Shown: positions 6,029 to 7,118 of the stretch, one piece after another
Position numbering within the stretch: the stretch's first letter is position 1
How the letters are laid out: each line of letters starts with the position of its first letter
Origin: Bacteroidota bacterium
GTDB lineage: Bacteria > Bacteroidota > Bacteroidia > Chitinophagales > Chitinophagaceae
Length of the DNA stretch: 7,118 nucleotides
Direction: 5' to 3'
NCBI GenBank assembly: GCA_023386855.1
Contig: JAEWIW010000104.1
Span: forward strand, 1 to 7,118
The notes under the pieces: generated by a model
Seen by the model: the letters and a program-made list of their open reading frames with translations, nothing else
Database searches by the model: none
What the model was told of the DNA's origin: nothing
Position numbers and translations under genes: made by a program

Positions 6029-7118
6029 ATGGCAGAAACAACAACACCAAGGTTAATGGCCGCAGCCAAGGAATTCAACATCGGTAAGGATACGCTGGTG
6101 GACTTCCTGGTAGGCAAGGGTTTCAGTAAGGATGACCTTAAACCGACTTCAAAACTTACGGAAGACATGTATCGTTCGCTCCAGCAGGAGTTCCAGAGCG
6201 ATAAGGTTGCTAAATTAAAAAGCGATCAGATCGATCTTCCAAAAGGAAGTGTCGAGGCAAGGAAGAAAAAAGAAGACGAAGTGGTCGGCTTTAAAAAAGA
6301 GGCCAAAAAGGCGCCTGTTGAGGAACCTAAGGAAGAGCCTGTGGTTGTTGAGCAAACTCCGCCACCTCCACCACCACCGGTGGAAATTCCAGCCCCCGAG
6401 CCTCAGCCCGAACCGGTTGAAGTACCAGCACCTGTGAAGGAAGAGCCGGTTGAGCCCGTGGTAACCAAGGTGGAAGCGCCTGAAATCAAGGAACCCAAAG
6501 TGTTTGACAAGATTGATTTGTCGGCCATTGACTCCAGTACCAGGCCAAAGAAGGCTGCGCCTAAAAAGGAAGAAGTTGTTGAACCGGTTAAAGAACAAAA
6601 GCCAGAGCCCGTAGCGGAGCCTGTGCCGGTAGAAGAAATAAAACCTGTTGAAGCCCCCGTCGAAGCGCCTAAAGTGGTTGAACAACAGCCGCATGAGGAA
6701 GAAGAAGTGAAGCCTGCTGCACAGGCCACTGTTGAGCCAGTTGCTGAAGCACCTGTTGTTACTCCAACTCCGGCAAAGGAAGCGGAGCAGGCGCCGGCAA
6801 CCGAAACCCCTGCTGAAGAAGCGGAAGGCGGACCGGTTATCACGAATATCAAGGCTGAAAAACTGGAAGGACCCAAGATCCTTGGAAAGATCCAGCTTCC
6901 TGTTGGCAATGAAGCCCGTCCTAAACCCGGTGAGGAAAAACGCAAACGCAAACGTATTCCCATTGAAAAAAGGGAAACACCATTGCCGCGCCCACAGCTA
7001 TTCAAGAGAGACGAGCAACGTCCTGGCCAGCAACAAGGCCAGGGTGGTCAGCGCCCGGGTGGCCAGCGGGATTTCCAGCGTGGCGGTCCACAGCGCCCGA
7101 GTCGTCCCGGTGCTCCAC
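6029..7118 (+). CDS. infB: Translation initiation factor IF2, N-terminal part (3' end outside window)
   Basis: The frame opens at ATG 6029 and has no stop to the window edge, giving 363 visible residues. The small N-terminal IF2 domain is at about 5-55 (RLMAAAKEFNIGKDTLVDFL...LTEDMYRSLQQEF). A long low-complexity linker rich in P, E, V and K (about 75-275) follows. Conserved islands seen in Bacteroidota IF2 lie in and after the linker: VFDKIDLSAIDSSTRPKK (158-175), GPKILGKIQLP (281-291) and the basic KRKRKRI (304-310). A Q/G/R-rich RGG-like stretch (about 331-363) reaches the edge. The GTP-binding domain that would prove the call lies beyond the window, so it rests on the N-terminal domain, the islands and the position after nusA. 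IF2 is the GTPase that recruits initiator tRNA to the 30S subunit and promotes subunit joining. Confidence 0.93.
   Translation, partial: MAETTTPRLMAAAKEFNIGKDTLVDFLVGKGFSKDDLKPTSKLTEDMYRSLQQEFQSDKVAKLKSDQIDLPKGSVEARKKKEDEVVGFKKEAKKAPVEEPKEEPVVVEQTPPPPPPPVEIPAPEPQPEPVEVPAPVKEEPVEPVVTKVEAPEIKEPKVFDKIDLSAIDSSTRPKKAAPKKEEVVEPVKEQKPEPVAEPVPVEEIKPVEAPVEAPKVVEQQPHEEEEVKPAAQATVEPVAEAPVVTPTPAKEAEQAPATETPAEEAEGGPVITNIKAEKLEGPKILGKIQLPVGNEARPKPGEEKRKRKRIPIEKRETPLPRPQLFKRDEQRPGQQQGQGGQRPGGQRDFQRGGPQRPSRPGAP

Noticed and set aside
6215..6694. Minus-strand 159-aa frame rich in Phe, Arg, Leu and Trp
   Set aside because: It is antisense to lysine/glutamate/proline codons of infB; the composition is that of a shadow frame with no domain pattern.
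6403..7005. Minus-strand 200-aa frame rich in Gly, Ser, Thr and Ala
   Set aside because: It is the antisense shadow of the biased infB linker; its repeated GASTG-like composition mirrors the PEPV/EAPV codons on the plus strand.

Overview
This window looks like chromosomal DNA from a member of the Bacteroidota, plausibly a Chitinophagales-type organism. The evidence is the single-chain E1 alpha/beta fusion dehydrogenase, a short DUF4834-type membrane protein ending in DYIDFEEIRD, and an IF2 with the lineage-typical long linker and KIDL...STRPKK and KRKRKR blocks. NusA also lacks the C-terminal acidic repeats of enteric NusA, start codons have no clear Shine-Dalgarno sequences, and there is a TAnnTTTG-type promoter. 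The assignment comes from recognised protein features, not from a database search. Most of the window is housekeeping sequence; no mobile element, CRISPR array, defence system or structural RNA gene was found.

Layout. The left edge (3-629, +) is the C-terminal end of a SNF2-family helicase. It is followed at once by a 45-bp palindromic repeat (636-680) and by an intrinsic terminator that works on the minus strand (682-703). A 59-residue open frame of unknown function (752-931, -) lies between that terminator and the end of the E1 gene (1005-2996, -). The minus strand therefore reads as one plausible unit: E1 alpha/beta, small ORF, terminator. An 87-bp divergent spacer carrying a perfect 10-bp inverted repeat separates E1 from a HAD-family hydrolase (3084-3710, +, GTG start). 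That gene runs head-on into the small DUF4834-like gene (3714-3959, -), with 3 bp between the stop codons.

The spacer at 3960-4226 holds a second copy of the palindromic repeat (4036-4080) and a candidate promoter (4140-4171). A terminator-shaped hairpin with a T7 tract then ends just before the rimP start codon. The remainder is the conserved rimP-nusA-infB operon: ribosome maturation factor (4227-4697), transcription termination/antitermination factor (4729-5976) and initiation factor IF2 (6029 to the window edge, N-terminal part only). It couples ribosome assembly, transcript elongation and translation initiation.

The best leads are non-coding. The first is the repeat family, built from three tandem 13-bp units each centred on a CGTG-S-CACG dyad, where one flipped centre base in the third unit creates a long hairpin. 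The second is the terminator-like structure in the rimP leader, which would suit feedback control by NusA. The small ORF is a third, weaker lead.
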